DNA of 60,981 bases from an uncultured Bacteroidales bacterium. Its GTDB lineage: Bacteria > Bacteroidota > Bacteroidia > Bacteroidales > P3. Both the position numbers and the translations under genes were made by a program. The notes below the pieces were generated by a model. That model was not told where the DNA came from. It was given only the letters and a program-made list of their open reading frames with translations, and did not search any database. Shown here piece by piece: positions 42,453-50,841 of this stretch. Each line of letters begins with the position of its first letter. The stretch's first letter is position 1. The stretch is taken from the NCBI GenBank assembly GCA_949291555.1, contig CASEWE010000012.1:1-60981 (forward strand). The letters are read 5' to 3'.

Positions 42453-45026
42453 GTGAATAGAACAAGGAATAAGATTTTCGGCCTGGTTTTCCCGGTTTTT
42501 CTCGTGGTGCTTTTGACGGGGACGGGTGTTCGTGCTTATGCTCAAGAGACCCTTTCCTACACTTATGCACGGGAATACCAGATTGCCGGGATTGCCGTGA
42601 GCGGCGTGAGTTATTTGGACAACAACGCGCTCATCCATCTTTCGGGCCTTTCGGTAGGGCAGCGTGTCCGGATTCCGGGCGAAGCCACTTCGAAGGCAAT
42701 CGACAACCTTTGGAAACAAGGGCTTTTCGAAAACATATCCCTTTCGGCCACCAAGATAGAAGGCGATCGCATTTATTTGGAAATCAAGCTTAGCGAACGC
42801 CCGCGCCTGACCACGATCACGTACGAGGGCGTTCCTAAGAGCGTGGTCAACAAGATCAAGGAAGACATGGATATCAAAGAGGGCGATATCATGACCGACT
42901 ACCGCATAGGCCAGATAGAGAAGAAGGTAAAGGAGGAAATGCTCGACAAGTCTTATCTCAATGCCGAGGTGCAGGTGGTGAAAAAAGCCGATACCGCTTC
43001 CGGGGAAGGCTTGGCCTTGGTGGTGAAAGTGGACAAGAAGGAGAAGGTGAAGATCGCCTCGATAGAATTCGAAGGCAACGATGCGCATACGCCCCAGGCG
43101 GCCAATCTGGATTTTTGGAAAAAAGTGGCCCGCAGTTTCCGGAAAGTGGGCAACAAGGAAGATCTGGCTTTTTCCGACAAGCGGCTTCGCCGTATCATGA
43201 AAAACACGAAACAGAAAGCGGCTTTGCGCTTCTGGAAACGTTCCAAATACGTGCCATCGGCATTCCAGGAAGACTTGAAGCTGCTTTCCACAGCCTACAA
43301 CAAGGAAGGTTTCCGCGATTTCCGGGTGATAGGCGACTCCCTGTACGTGATCGATGACGAGAATGTGGGCTTGAAGGTAAAGGTCTACGAAGGGAATCCC
43401 TATTATTTCGGCGACATATCTTTCGTGGGGAACGAAAGGTACACCGAAAACCAGCTGAAAGCCATCATGAACATTCAGAAAGGCGAGCTCTACAACGAGG
43501 AGAAATTCATCACCAACCTGACCATGAATCCCAACGGGGCCGATATAAACTCCTTGTATTTCGACAACGGCTACCTTTCTTTCCAGGCCGTGCCGGTAGA
43601 GACCTTGGTGTACAACGACACGGTCGACATCCAGATACGCATCTCGGAAGGCGTGCAGTCCCGTTTCAACGAAATCAGGCTTAGCGGGAACACCCGGACC
43701 AACGACCACGTCATCCTCCGGGAACTGCGCACGGTTCCGGGCCAGCTTTTCAGCCGCACGGAGATTATCAACTCCATCAACATGATGCGCCAGCTGCGTT
43801 TCTTCAACGATGAGACCATCAACCCTCAGCCGATGCCCAATCCCGACGGGACCACGGATCTGGAATACCAGGTGGAGGAAATCGGTTCCGACCAGCTTGA
43901 GCTCTCGGGAGGTTTCGGAGGCGGCATGGTCGTGGGCACGCTCGGGCTGTCGTTCAACAATTTCTCCTTGCGCAATCTTTTCAAGCTGGACCGGTGGAAA
44001 CCGCTGCCCTCCGGCGACGGCCAGCAGCTGAGCATCCGGGCCCAGTCGAACGGAACCTATTACTGGTCGGTAGCAACCGCTTTCACCGAACCTTGGTTGG
44101 GCGGCAAGAAACCCTTGTCGTTCAGTGTTTCGTACAATCACTCCATGCAGTCGAACGGCTTGTCGCGAGGCGATGAGAATTACGGGCGCTTGGTGGTCGA
44201 TGGGGGTTCGATAGGATTGGGGCAACGGCTCAAGTGGCCCGATGACTTCTTTACCATTTACCAGTCGATCAGCTACGAGCGCTACCGGATGGAGAATTAC
44301 GACATGGACAACGGCGTGACCGACGGGGTTTCGAACAATTTCCGTTACAATTTCACGATTCAGCGGCAGAATCTCGATGCGGCCATGTTCCCCACAACGG
44401 GTTCCTCCTTGTCGTTGGGTTTCGAGCTTACGCCTCCTTACACGGCTTTGGGCAGCAAGCTTTACCAAAGTTCCAATCCGCAAGACCATTACCGTTGGCT
44501 GGAATATTACAAAATCACGTTCAAGGCGGGCTGGTTCTTCAACCCGGTTGCCAAATTGGTGGTGCACGCCCGCATGCGCTTGGGATTCATGAGCTATTAT
44601 ACGTCCAAGACGGGTTATCCTATCTTCGAGCGCTTTTACTTGGGAGGCGACGGCCTGACAGGGTTCGGCTTGGACGGGCGCGAATTGATCGGCATGCGCG
44701 GGTATTCCAACAATTCCCTTTCGCCATCATCCGGTTCTACGGCCTACGACAAGATAACCTTGGAGGTGCGCTATCCTTTCTCCAATTCCCCTGTGGCAAC
44801 GGTCTACGCGCTGGCTTTCTTCGAAGCCGGCAACAGCTGGGGCCAGGCGTCCCATCTTAACCCGTTCCAGGTTTACAAGTCGGCCGGGGTGGGCGTTCGC
44901 TTGTTCCTTTCGGCAATGGGGATGTTCGGTCTGGACTGGGGCTACGGGTTCGACGAAGTTCCCGGCGACCCTTCGGCCAATGGCAGCCATTTCCATTTTT
45001 CCATCAACCAGTCGCTCGACTGGTAG
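42453..45026 (+). CDS. bamA: Outer-membrane protein assembly factor BamA
   Basis: The start is GTG 42453 (MNRTRNKIFGLVFPVFLVVLL), giving 857 residues. A signal peptide ends near RAYAQ. POTRA repeats occupy about residues 35-460 (YQIAGIAVSGVSYLDNNAL, RPRLTTITYEGVPKS, KVKIASIEFEGNDAHT, YYFGDISFVGNERYTEN, FNEIRLSGNTRTNDHV). The C-terminal 16-strand barrel includes GGFGGG, the conserved ELIGMRGY loop (VRGF/Y-type) and ends in FSINQSLDW. It inserts beta-barrels into the outer membrane. It is co-transcribed with uppS and followed by two OmpH/Skp genes. Confidence 0.96.
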   Translation: MNRTRNKIFGLVFPVFLVVLLTGTGVRAYAQETLSYTYAREYQIAGIAVSGVSYLDNNALIHLSGLSVGQRVRIPGEATSKAIDNLWKQGLFENISLSATKIEGDRIYLEIKLSERPRLTTITYEGVPKSVVNKIKEDMDIKEGDIMTDYRIGQIEKKVKEEMLDKSYLNAEVQVVKKADTASGEGLALVVKVDKKEKVKIASIEFEGNDAHTPQAANLDFWKKVARSFRKVGNKEDLAFSDKRLRRIMKNTKQKAALRFWKRSKYVPSAFQEDLKLLSTAYNKEGFRDFRVIGDSLYVIDDENVGLKVKVYEGNPYYFGDISFVGNERYTENQLKAIMNIQKGELYNEEKFITNLTMNPNGADINSLYFDNGYLSFQAVPVETLVYNDTVDIQIRISEGVQSRFNEIRLSGNTRTNDHVILRELRTVPGQLFSRTEIINSINMMRQLRFFNDETINPQPMPNPDGTTDLEYQVEEIGSDQLELSGGFGGGMVVGTLGLSFNNFSLRNLFKLDRWKPLPSGDGQQLSIRAQSNGTYYWSVATAFTEPWLGGKKPLSFSVSYNHSMQSNGLSRGDENYGRLVVDGGSIGLGQRLKWPDDFFTIYQSISYERYRMENYDMDNGVTDGVSNNFRYNFTIQRQNLDAAMFPTTGSSLSLGFELTPPYTALGSKLYQSSNPQDHYRWLEYYKITFKAGWFFNPVAKLVVHARMRLGFMSYYTSKTGYPIFERFYLGGDGLTGFGLDGRELIGMRGYSNNSLSPSSGSTAYDKITLEVRYPFSNSPVATVYALAFFEAGNSWGQASHLNPFQVYKSAGVGVRLFLSAMGMFGLDWGYGFDEVPGDPSANGSHFHFSINQSLDW

Positions 45027-45109
45027 GGGCGCGTTCGGCATGGAATTTGCTAAAGGAGGAATCCGGTTCCGGGGAATCCCGGTTTGTTTAACCTTGAAAA
45101 TTAACGGAT

Positions 45110-45652
45110 ATGAGACGATTGTTTTTTCTGAGCTTTCTGGCAGTTCTTTTTTCGGCAGGCGTTCATGCGCAAAAATATGCCTATGTCAATACCGAGTACA
45201 TCCTTGAGAACATTCCCGAATTCAGGCAGGCCCAGGAGGAAATCGACAATTTGTCGATAGAGTGGCAAAAAGAGCTGGAAGAACGGTTTGCCGAAATCGA
45301 TGCCTTGTACAAGCAGTTCCAGAACGATGCCCCCTTGTTGACGCAAGACATGAAGAATCGCCGGGAAAACGAGATCATCACCAAGGAAAAAGCCGCCAAG
45401 GATTTGCAGAAGAAGCGTTTCGGGGTGGACGGAGACCTTTACAAGCGGCGCATGGAAATGATCCAGCCCATTCAGGACAAAATCTATACGGCCATCGAGA
45501 AAAGGGCCAAGCAGCGGCAGTTCGTCTTTGTTTTCGATCGTTCGGACAATGCCAACATCTTGTATGCCGATCCCCGGAACGACATCAGCAACGACATCCT
45601 CAAGGACATGGGGTACGAACCCGGGGCGCAGGAAGAATCCCAGGCCGAATAA
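45110..45652 (+). CDS. OmpH/Skp family periplasmic chaperone (first copy)
   Basis: This 180-residue protein has a signal peptide (MRRLFFLSFLAVLFSAGVHA) and starts mature with QKYAYVNTEYILENIPEFR, as usual for Skp/OmpH. A long charged coiled-coil arm runs from about 40 to 140, and the domain closes with FVFVFDRSDNANILYADP. It holds unfolded outer-membrane proteins in the periplasm for BamA. It lies 83 bases after bamA. The acidic C-terminal tail (GAQEESQAE) extends slightly past the domain. Confidence 0.92.
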   Translation: MRRLFFLSFLAVLFSAGVHAQKYAYVNTEYILENIPEFRQAQEEIDNLSIEWQKELEERFAEIDALYKQFQNDAPLLTQDMKNRRENEIITKEKAAKDLQKKRFGVDGDLYKRRMEMIQPIQDKIYTAIEKRAKQRQFVFVFDRSDNANILYADPRNDISNDILKDMGYEPGAQEESQAE

Positions 45653-45675
45653 CCGGGGGATTTTCGCAGAATTGT

Positions 45676-45683
45676 TATTTTTG
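45676..45683 (+). promoter_or_regulatory. Possible internal -7 element between the two Skp genes
   Basis: TATTTTTG matches TAnnTTTG, about 95 bases before the second Skp start, and could give this gene separate expression. No -33 assigned. Confidence 0.3.
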
Positions 45684-45775
45684 CAGTCCGTTGCCCGCAA
45701 GGAAGGCTTTCTCTTGCAAGCAAAGGGAGTTTTTTGCGGCTTTTTTCGAACCGAGGAACAAAAACGAAGCAATAC

Positions 45776-46321
45776 ATGAAAAAGATTCTTTTACCGCTTG
45801 TAGCGGGAGTGTTGACCATGCTGGCTTGCTTTCCGGCAAAGGCCCAGAGCGGGAAGATAGGTCATTTCAATTCCACCGAATTGATGCAGATGATGCCCGA
45901 GATGGATTCCGCTCAACGGAAGCAGCAGGATTATGCCAAAGAACTGGAGAATATCATTATCGGCATGCAGACCGAGCTGCAGAACAAGTATACCGAATTC
46001 CAGAACAACCAGAGCCAGTGGTCCGAGCTGATCAAGCAGACCAAGAGCCGCGAGCTTCAGGACATGCAGGTGCGGGTGCAGGAATTCATGCAGCAGTCGG
46101 AAGAAGACTACCAGCGTAAGACCCAGGAGCTCTTAGCCCCGATTATCGACCGGGTTTCGAACGCGGTGAACGAAGTTGCCGCGGAAGGCGGGTTCGCTTA
46201 CATTTTCGATGCCAGCAACAATGCGTTGTTCCTTGGCCCGGATGCCATCGATGTGATGCCGTTGGTAAAGAAAAAGCTCGGCTTGCCCGACGTCCCTGTG
46301 ATTCAGGGCTTGCCGGAATAA
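45776..46321 (+). CDS. OmpH/Skp family periplasmic chaperone (second copy)
   Basis: The start ATG 45776 (MKKILLPLVAGVLTML) gives 181 residues. Signal peptide to about FPAKAQS, then GKIGHFNSTELMQMMPEM and a long coiled-coil region rich in Gln and Glu (ELQNKYTEFQNNQSQW, REEDYQRK-like), closing with FAYIFDASNNALFLGPD. Paired Skp genes after bamA are common in Bacteroidota. The two copies differ in charge: this one is Gln-rich and the first is more Lys/Glu-rich, suggesting different clients or a mixed trimer (inference). Confidence 0.92.
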   Translation: MKKILLPLVAGVLTMLACFPAKAQSGKIGHFNSTELMQMMPEMDSAQRKQQDYAKELENIIIGMQTELQNKYTEFQNNQSQWSELIKQTKSRELQDMQVRVQEFMQQSEEDYQRKTQELLAPIIDRVSNAVNEVAAEGGFAYIFDASNNALFLGPDAIDVMPLVKKKLGLPDVPVIQGLPE

Positions 46322-46690
46322 TTGCCCGGAGCATTTGAATGACCCCTTGGGCGTTCTTTCCCGTTTTTGCCGAGAACGGGCGGGAAAGGACGCGCTTGCG
46401 GGTCATTATTGCTTTATACGGCATTGCTTGTGGGTTCCCTGCTTCCGTTTCGAGGTTCCCTTTCGGAAAACGGGAAGATTTCGCGGGGCAAGGGCCGGAA
46501 CGTTCCGCTTTGCGGAGAGGCCCCGCCTTTATGCCGAGTCCCGCTTTTATGCCGGAAAAGCCGCCTGTTCCCGGTCGGAGCGAAGCCCGGGGAATGCCAG
46601 GGCGAGACAATCGGGCCAAGGAAAGGGGGACCGGCCGGCGGCACGCAGGAAAACGTGCAGGAAAAGGCGCGCAGAAAAAAAGAAACAGTC
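46322..46690. other. Intergenic region before galE
   Basis: About 370 GC-rich bases without a supported gene. Open frames here have Arg/Pro/Gly-rich translations of chance type. A short repeat of CGC(C/T)TTTATGCCG occurs at about 46526-46557. murI, which often follows the Skp genes in the phylum, is not here. Confidence 0.4.
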
Positions 46691-47749
46691 ATGAAAAAGG
46701 TCATTGTTACCGGGGGATGCGGGTTTATCGGCTCCCATACCGTAGTGGAACTGCAGCAGAAAGGCTACACGGTAGTCATTGCCGACGACTTGTCGAATTC
46801 CACGCCATCGGTAGTGGAAAACATAGGCCGGATAACCGGAGAGAAGCCTATCCTTGAGATTGTCGACTTGAGCGACCGTACAGCTTGCTTGCGTTTTTTC
46901 AAAGTCCATTCCGATGCCGATGCGGTCATTCATTTTGCCGCGGCAAAGGCGGTAGGGGAGTCGGTTTCGAAACCTTTGCATTACTACCGCAATAACATTG
47001 GCTCCTTGCTGAACGTGCTGGATGCGATGGAAAGGTCGTCTTGCCGCACTTTTGTCTTTTCTTCTTCCTGCACCGTTTACGGCCAGCCCGACCATCTTCC
47101 TGTAACCGAGCAGACCCCGCGGAAACCGGCTTGCAGCCCCTATGGCAATACCAAGCAGGTGTGCGAAGACGTGCTTGCCGACCTGGTGGCTTCTTGCCGG
47201 ACAGACAAGGGAAAAGGGGGCGCGCTTTCCGGCGCATCGTGGAAAATACTTTCCTTACGTTATTTCAACCCGATCGGGGCGCATCCTTCGGCCTTGATAG
47301 GCGAGTTGCCCAACGGGGAGCCCAACAACCTCATGCCCTACATTACCCAGACCGCGGCGGGGATTCGCCCGCTCCTGAAGGTCTTCGGGAACGATTACCC
47401 CACTCCGGACGGGACGCCTGTACGCGATTACATCCATGTGTGCGATTTGGCCGAAGCCCATGTGAAAGCCATGGAATACATGCAGGAAAACGGGTTCGAA
47501 GGCATGGATTGCTTCAACTTGGGAACGGGCCGGGGTTATTCGGTCTTGGAGGTGATTGGAAGTTTCGAACGCGTTACCGGCATCAAGCTCGCTTACGAGA
47601 TTGCAGGCCGGCGGGACGGGGATATCGCGCAAATCTGGGCCGATGCCGGCAAGGCCGAGCGGCTTCTGGGCTGGAAAGCCCGGCGCACCTTGGACGAAAT
47701 GACCCTCAGCGCATGGAAGTGGCAGGAAAATTTGCAAAAGAAGATATAG
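46691..47749 (+). CDS. galE: UDP-glucose 4-epimerase
   Basis: The start ATG 46691 (MKKVIVTGGCGFIGSH) gives 352 residues; the frame is open upstream but the Rossmann fold begins here. NAD site TGGCGFIGSH, catalytic SSSCTVYG and the YxxxK pair in SPYGNTKQ, then RYFNPIGAHPS, NNLMPYI and GTPVRDYIHVCDLAEAH. It interconverts UDP-glucose and UDP-galactose for surface polysaccharides and galactose use. The C-terminal end overlaps the following helicase gene by 37 bases. Confidence 0.94.
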   Translation: MKKVIVTGGCGFIGSHTVVELQQKGYTVVIADDLSNSTPSVVENIGRITGEKPILEIVDLSDRTACLRFFKVHSDADAVIHFAAAKAVGESVSKPLHYYRNNIGSLLNVLDAMERSSCRTFVFSSSCTVYGQPDHLPVTEQTPRKPACSPYGNTKQVCEDVLADLVASCRTDKGKGGALSGASWKILSLRYFNPIGAHPSALIGELPNGEPNNLMPYITQTAAGIRPLLKVFGNDYPTPDGTPVRDYIHVCDLAEAHVKAMEYMQENGFEGMDCFNLGTGRGYSVLEVIGSFERVTGIKLAYEIAGRRDGDIAQIWADAGKAERLLGWKARRTLDEMTLSAWKWQENLQKKI

Positions 47750-49155
47750 CCCGTCTTATAAGCGGGCAGCTTCCTTTCGAACCCACTTCGGGGCAAGCCG
47801 GCCTGATAGGGGAATTGGCTTCCTTTCTTCTCCGCTTCCGCGAAGAAGTGGGTTTTGTCCTGCTGGGTTACGCAGGCACCGGCAAAACCTCGGTAGTGAG
47901 TGCTTTGGTCAAAGCGCTTCCCCGCCTTAACATCACGCCGGTTTTGTTGTCGCCCACGGGCCGGGCGGCCAAAGTCCTCGCTTCTTATTCGGGCCATCCG
48001 GCCTATACCATTCATAAGCAGATCTATTATTCCGAACCGGACGAAGAGGGCCGTTTACGCTTGCGTTTGCGGAAGAACCGCTCCCGCAATACGCTCTACA
48101 TCGTAGACGAGGCTTCGATGCTTGGGGAAGACAATACCCTTTTGCCCGATTTTTTCCGTTATGTGCAGAGCGGCTACCGTTGCCGGGTCTTGCTTGTCGG
48201 CGATGATGCCCAGTTGCCTCCGGTAGGCTCCCCCTGTAGTCCGGCTTTGGATGCCGGCTACCTTTCTTCCTGTTTCCCTTTCCGTTTTTTTTCCTTTTCC
48301 TTGGACGAGGTCGTGCGCCAAGGGAAAGGGTCATTGGTGCTGGAGAACGCCACCGCCTTGCGCCAGGCCTTATCCCAAGCGCAAGCGCGCTTGCCTTTGT
48401 TCAGTCTGGATATGCCCGGCCATGTTGCCGATTTGAAGCGCACGTGCGGGGAGGACATGGAGGAGCTTTTGCAGGGAGCGTACGGCCGGTACGGCCCGGA
48501 AGGCGTGGTGGTCATTACGCGTTCGAACCGGAATGCCAACCTGTTCAACAAAGAAATCCGGAACAGGATTTTCGGGCATGAATCCGAATTGGTGGCAGGA
48601 GAGCTCCTGATGGTGGTCAAGAACAATTATTATTGGATGCCATCCGATGCCAAGGCGGGGTTCATGGCCAATGGCGACATGCTGGAAGTTTTGAAGGTGA
48701 AACATTTCCAGGAAATGTACGGGTTCCGTTTTGCCGATGTGGAAGTCCGGATGACGGATTATCCGGACCAGCCGCCGTTGGAGGTGAAAATCTGGCTGGA
48801 TGCGCTCCATGTGGATGCGGCTTGCCTGCCTTACGACAGCGTGCAGGAACTTTCCCGGGCAGTGATGGAGGATTACGTCCATCTCCCGCTTAAATCCGAG
48901 CGGATGAAAGCTTTGCGGAACGATCCTTTTTTCAATGCCTTGCAAGTAAAGTACGCTTATGCGCTCACATGCCATAAGACCCAGGGCGGGCAATGGCCTT
49001 GCGTGTTTGTGGAGAATGGAAGCATGAAGCGGGAGGCGCTGGACAAGGATTATCTCCGGTGGTTGTACACGGCCCTGACCCGTGCCGTGAAGCAGGCTTG
49101 GCTGCTGGGGTTCCCCGATGAATTTTTTGCGGGTTCGCCGAAGAGGGATTTCTGA
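47713..49155 (+). CDS. RecD/Pif1-like AAA ATPase, DNA helicase superfamily 1
   Basis: The start ATG 47713 (MEVAGKFAKEDIARL) lies within the galE end and gives 480 residues. Walker A GYAGTGKTS (about residue 52), Walker B LYIVDEASML, motif III LLVGDDAQLPPVG, and C-terminal UvrD_C_2-type motifs YALTCHKTQGGQWPCVFVE and WLYTALTRAVKQAWLLGF. It lacks the RecBCD-type N-terminal partner domain, so it resembles the stand-alone RecD2/Pif1-like helicases common in Bacteroidota. Its role is probably DNA repair or replication-fork maintenance. Translational coupling to galE is suggested by the overlap. Confidence 0.88.
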   Translation: MEVAGKFAKEDIARLISGQLPFEPTSGQAGLIGELASFLLRFREEVGFVLLGYAGTGKTSVVSALVKALPRLNITPVLLSPTGRAAKVLASYSGHPAYTIHKQIYYSEPDEEGRLRLRLRKNRSRNTLYIVDEASMLGEDNTLLPDFFRYVQSGYRCRVLLVGDDAQLPPVGSPCSPALDAGYLSSCFPFRFFSFSLDEVVRQGKGSLVLENATALRQALSQAQARLPLFSLDMPGHVADLKRTCGEDMEELLQGAYGRYGPEGVVVITRSNRNANLFNKEIRNRIFGHESELVAGELLMVVKNNYYWMPSDAKAGFMANGDMLEVLKVKHFQEMYGFRFADVEVRMTDYPDQPPLEVKIWLDALHVDAACLPYDSVQELSRAVMEDYVHLPLKSERMKALRNDPFFNALQVKYAYALTCHKTQGGQWPCVFVENGSMKREALDKDYLRWLYTALTRAVKQAWLLGFPDEFFAGSPKRDF

Positions 49156-49250
49156 GAAGGTTCTGCCGTTATGGCTTTTCGGACAGAAACGGATTTGCCG
49201 CAAAACCCGGTCCGGTCCGGCATGGTCGAAGCGGCTTTCCCTATCTTGCC

Positions 49251-49258
49251 TATCTTTG
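49251..49258 (+). promoter_or_regulatory. -7 element for nspC
   Basis: TATCTTTG matches TAnnTTTG, 22 bases before the nspC start, so the leader is very short. Confidence 0.45.
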
Positions 49259-49280
49259 CGGCGAAGCAAAACACTGGACT

Positions 49281-50495
49281 ATGGAAAAAACACCCGTTAG
49301 AAGGGAAAGCCCGGCTTTTCCCCTTTCGCAAGCCCTGTTGGAACAGTTGCCGAATCCGGCCTATGTCATGGACAAGGCGTTGCTTGACCGGAATTTGTCT
49401 GTCATAAGCAAGGTGGCGCGTGAAAGCGGGGCGGAAATCATCCTGGCTTTGAAGGGCTTTGCCATGTGGGGGGCGTTCCCTTGGCTGAACCGGGCCGGGT
49501 TCTCCCGGGCCACGGCCAGTTCCTTGTCCGAAGCCCGGCTTGCCTTGGAGGAAATGGGACTTCCCCCCTACACGTATGCCGTGGCTTATACGGCCGAAGA
49601 AATCCGGGAAATGGCAGCCTTGAGCAGCCATCTCACGTTCAATTCGCTTTCCCAGTACCAAAGGCTGGGTCGGCAGGCCCGGGAGGCCAACCGGGAATTG
49701 TCCTTCGGCTTGCGCGTCAACCCCGAACTCTCGTCGGTGGGCGTGGATCTGTACAATCCGTGCGTTCCGGGTTCCCGTTTGGGCGTCCGCTTGAGCGATT
49801 TGCCCGCGCCGGAAACCTTCCCGCAGGAGATAAAGGGATTCCATTGCCATGCGTTGTGCGAATCGGATGCGGGGAGCTCGTGCCGGCTGATAGACCGGTT
49901 CGAGGAGCGTTTTTCCGCCTATCTTCCCCGGTTGGAATGGGTCAATTTCGGAGGCGGGCATCTTATGACCCGGCAAGGGTACGACGTGGAGGCCTTGGTG
50001 GCGCGCATCAAGGCTTTCCGTTCCAAATGGCCCGGCTTGCAGGTGGTCTTGGAACCGGGGGCGGCTTTTGTCTGGGAAACCGGGTATTTGCTGGCCAGGG
50101 TCGAGGATGTGGTGCGGAACGGAGGAACTCCGGTGGCCGTGATGAATGTTTCCTTTACGGCCCACATGCCCGATTGCCTGGAGCAGCCGTATATGCCCCG
50201 GGTGCAGGGAGCCGTGCACGAGGAGCAGGCGGGATTTTCCGGTTCCGGTTTCCGCCATCGCTACCGGTTGGGCGGAAACAGCTGCCTTGCCGGCGATTTC
50301 ATGGGCGACTGGCTGTTCGAGGAACCGTTGGAGGAGGGAAGCTTGCTGCTTTTCCACGACATGATACATTATACTTTTGTGAAAACCACGATGTTCAACG
50401 GGGTGCATCACCCCAGCCTTTGCGTGGTTGATGGAGACCGGATTGTTTTCCGCCGGGATTTCGGGTACGAGGATTTCAAGTCGCGGCTTTCCTGA
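49281..50495 (+). CDS. nspC: Carboxynorspermidine decarboxylase
   Basis: This 404-residue fold type III PLP decarboxylase has the PLP lysine at Lys58 (ILALKGFAMW), RVNPELSSVGVDLYNPC, CHALCESDAGS, the phosphate-binding NFGGGHLMTRQGYD, and EPGAAFVWETG. It ends in the NspC-type MIHYTFVKTTMFNGVHHPSL. NspC makes spermidine or norspermidine from the carboxy form. The partner carboxynorspermidine dehydrogenase is not in the window. The first 20 residues (MEKTPVRRESPAFPLSQALL) are a slight N-terminal extension. A strong terminator follows at 50570. Confidence 0.94.
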   Translation: MEKTPVRRESPAFPLSQALLEQLPNPAYVMDKALLDRNLSVISKVARESGAEIILALKGFAMWGAFPWLNRAGFSRATASSLSEARLALEEMGLPPYTYAVAYTAEEIREMAALSSHLTFNSLSQYQRLGRQAREANRELSFGLRVNPELSSVGVDLYNPCVPGSRLGVRLSDLPAPETFPQEIKGFHCHALCESDAGSSCRLIDRFEERFSAYLPRLEWVNFGGGHLMTRQGYDVEALVARIKAFRSKWPGLQVVLEPGAAFVWETGYLLARVEDVVRNGGTPVAVMNVSFTAHMPDCLEQPYMPRVQGAVHEEQAGFSGSGFRHRYRLGGNSCLAGDFMGDWLFEEPLEEGSLLLFHDMIHYTFVKTTMFNGVHHPSLCVVDGDRIVFRRDFGYEDFKSRLS

Positions 50496-50569
50496 AACGG
50501 CTCACGCCAGTTTCGGCCGTTGGCCATGTCCCATGTTTTTCGGGAATGGATTTTTTTGTTTGCAACACG

Positions 50570-50599
50570 GGGGCGCCTGCAGCGGCGCCCCTTCGTTTT
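50570..50599 (+). terminator. Intrinsic terminator after nspC
   Basis: GGGGCGCC (50570-50577) pairs with GGCGCCCC (50584-50591) around a 6-base loop, followed by TTCGTTTTG. It sits about 75 bases after the nspC stop. Confidence 0.75.
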
Positions 50600-50752
50600 G
50601 TTCCGCGAAAACGAGGGGGATTTATGAACATAATTTGTTGAGAAATTCATAAGATATTATTAATCAAATCATTTAAATAGAAAGAAAAGAAGTAACGAAC
50701 AAATGTTTATAAGATTAAACAGGGCGGGAAAACAGGCGCTCTGAAATTAATC

Positions 50753-50760
50753 TAATTTTG
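50753..50760 (+). promoter_or_regulatory. -7 element for the ribonucleotide reductase gene
   Basis: TAATTTTG matches TAnnTTTG, about 85 bases before the start codon. No -33 TTG at proper spacing, so an activator may be required (inference). Confidence 0.4.
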
Positions 50761-50773
50761 TCGTCCCTTCTTT

Positions 50774-50793
50774 CCCGATGAGGGGACATCGGG
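50774..50793 (+). promoter_or_regulatory. Leader hairpin of the ribonucleotide reductase gene
   Basis: CCCGATG (50774-50780) and CATCGGG (50787-50793) form a perfect 7-base stem with loop AGGGGA, near the 5' end of the predicted transcript and about 50 bases before the start codon. Confidence 0.4.
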
Positions 50794-50841
50794 TTGGATT
50801 CATATTAGGAGTATTGGTAAAATATTAATAAGTAACCTGTT

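Larger units (their letters stand above)
50496..50841. other. Leader and promoter region of the ribonucleotide reductase gene
   Basis: About 350 bases: terminator of nspC at 50570-50599, an AT-rich block (50630-50720), a -7 element at 50753-50760 and a leader of about 75 bases with a perfect hairpin at 50774-50793. No cobalamin-riboswitch core was found. Confidence 0.5.

Noticed and set aside
46322..46690. murI or another small gene after the Skp pair
   Set aside because: No racemase motifs and only chance-like Arg/Pro-rich open frames.
50600..50841. Cobalamin riboswitch before nrdJ
   Set aside because: The conserved core sequences of the B12 box were not found by eye; only a small hairpin is present.
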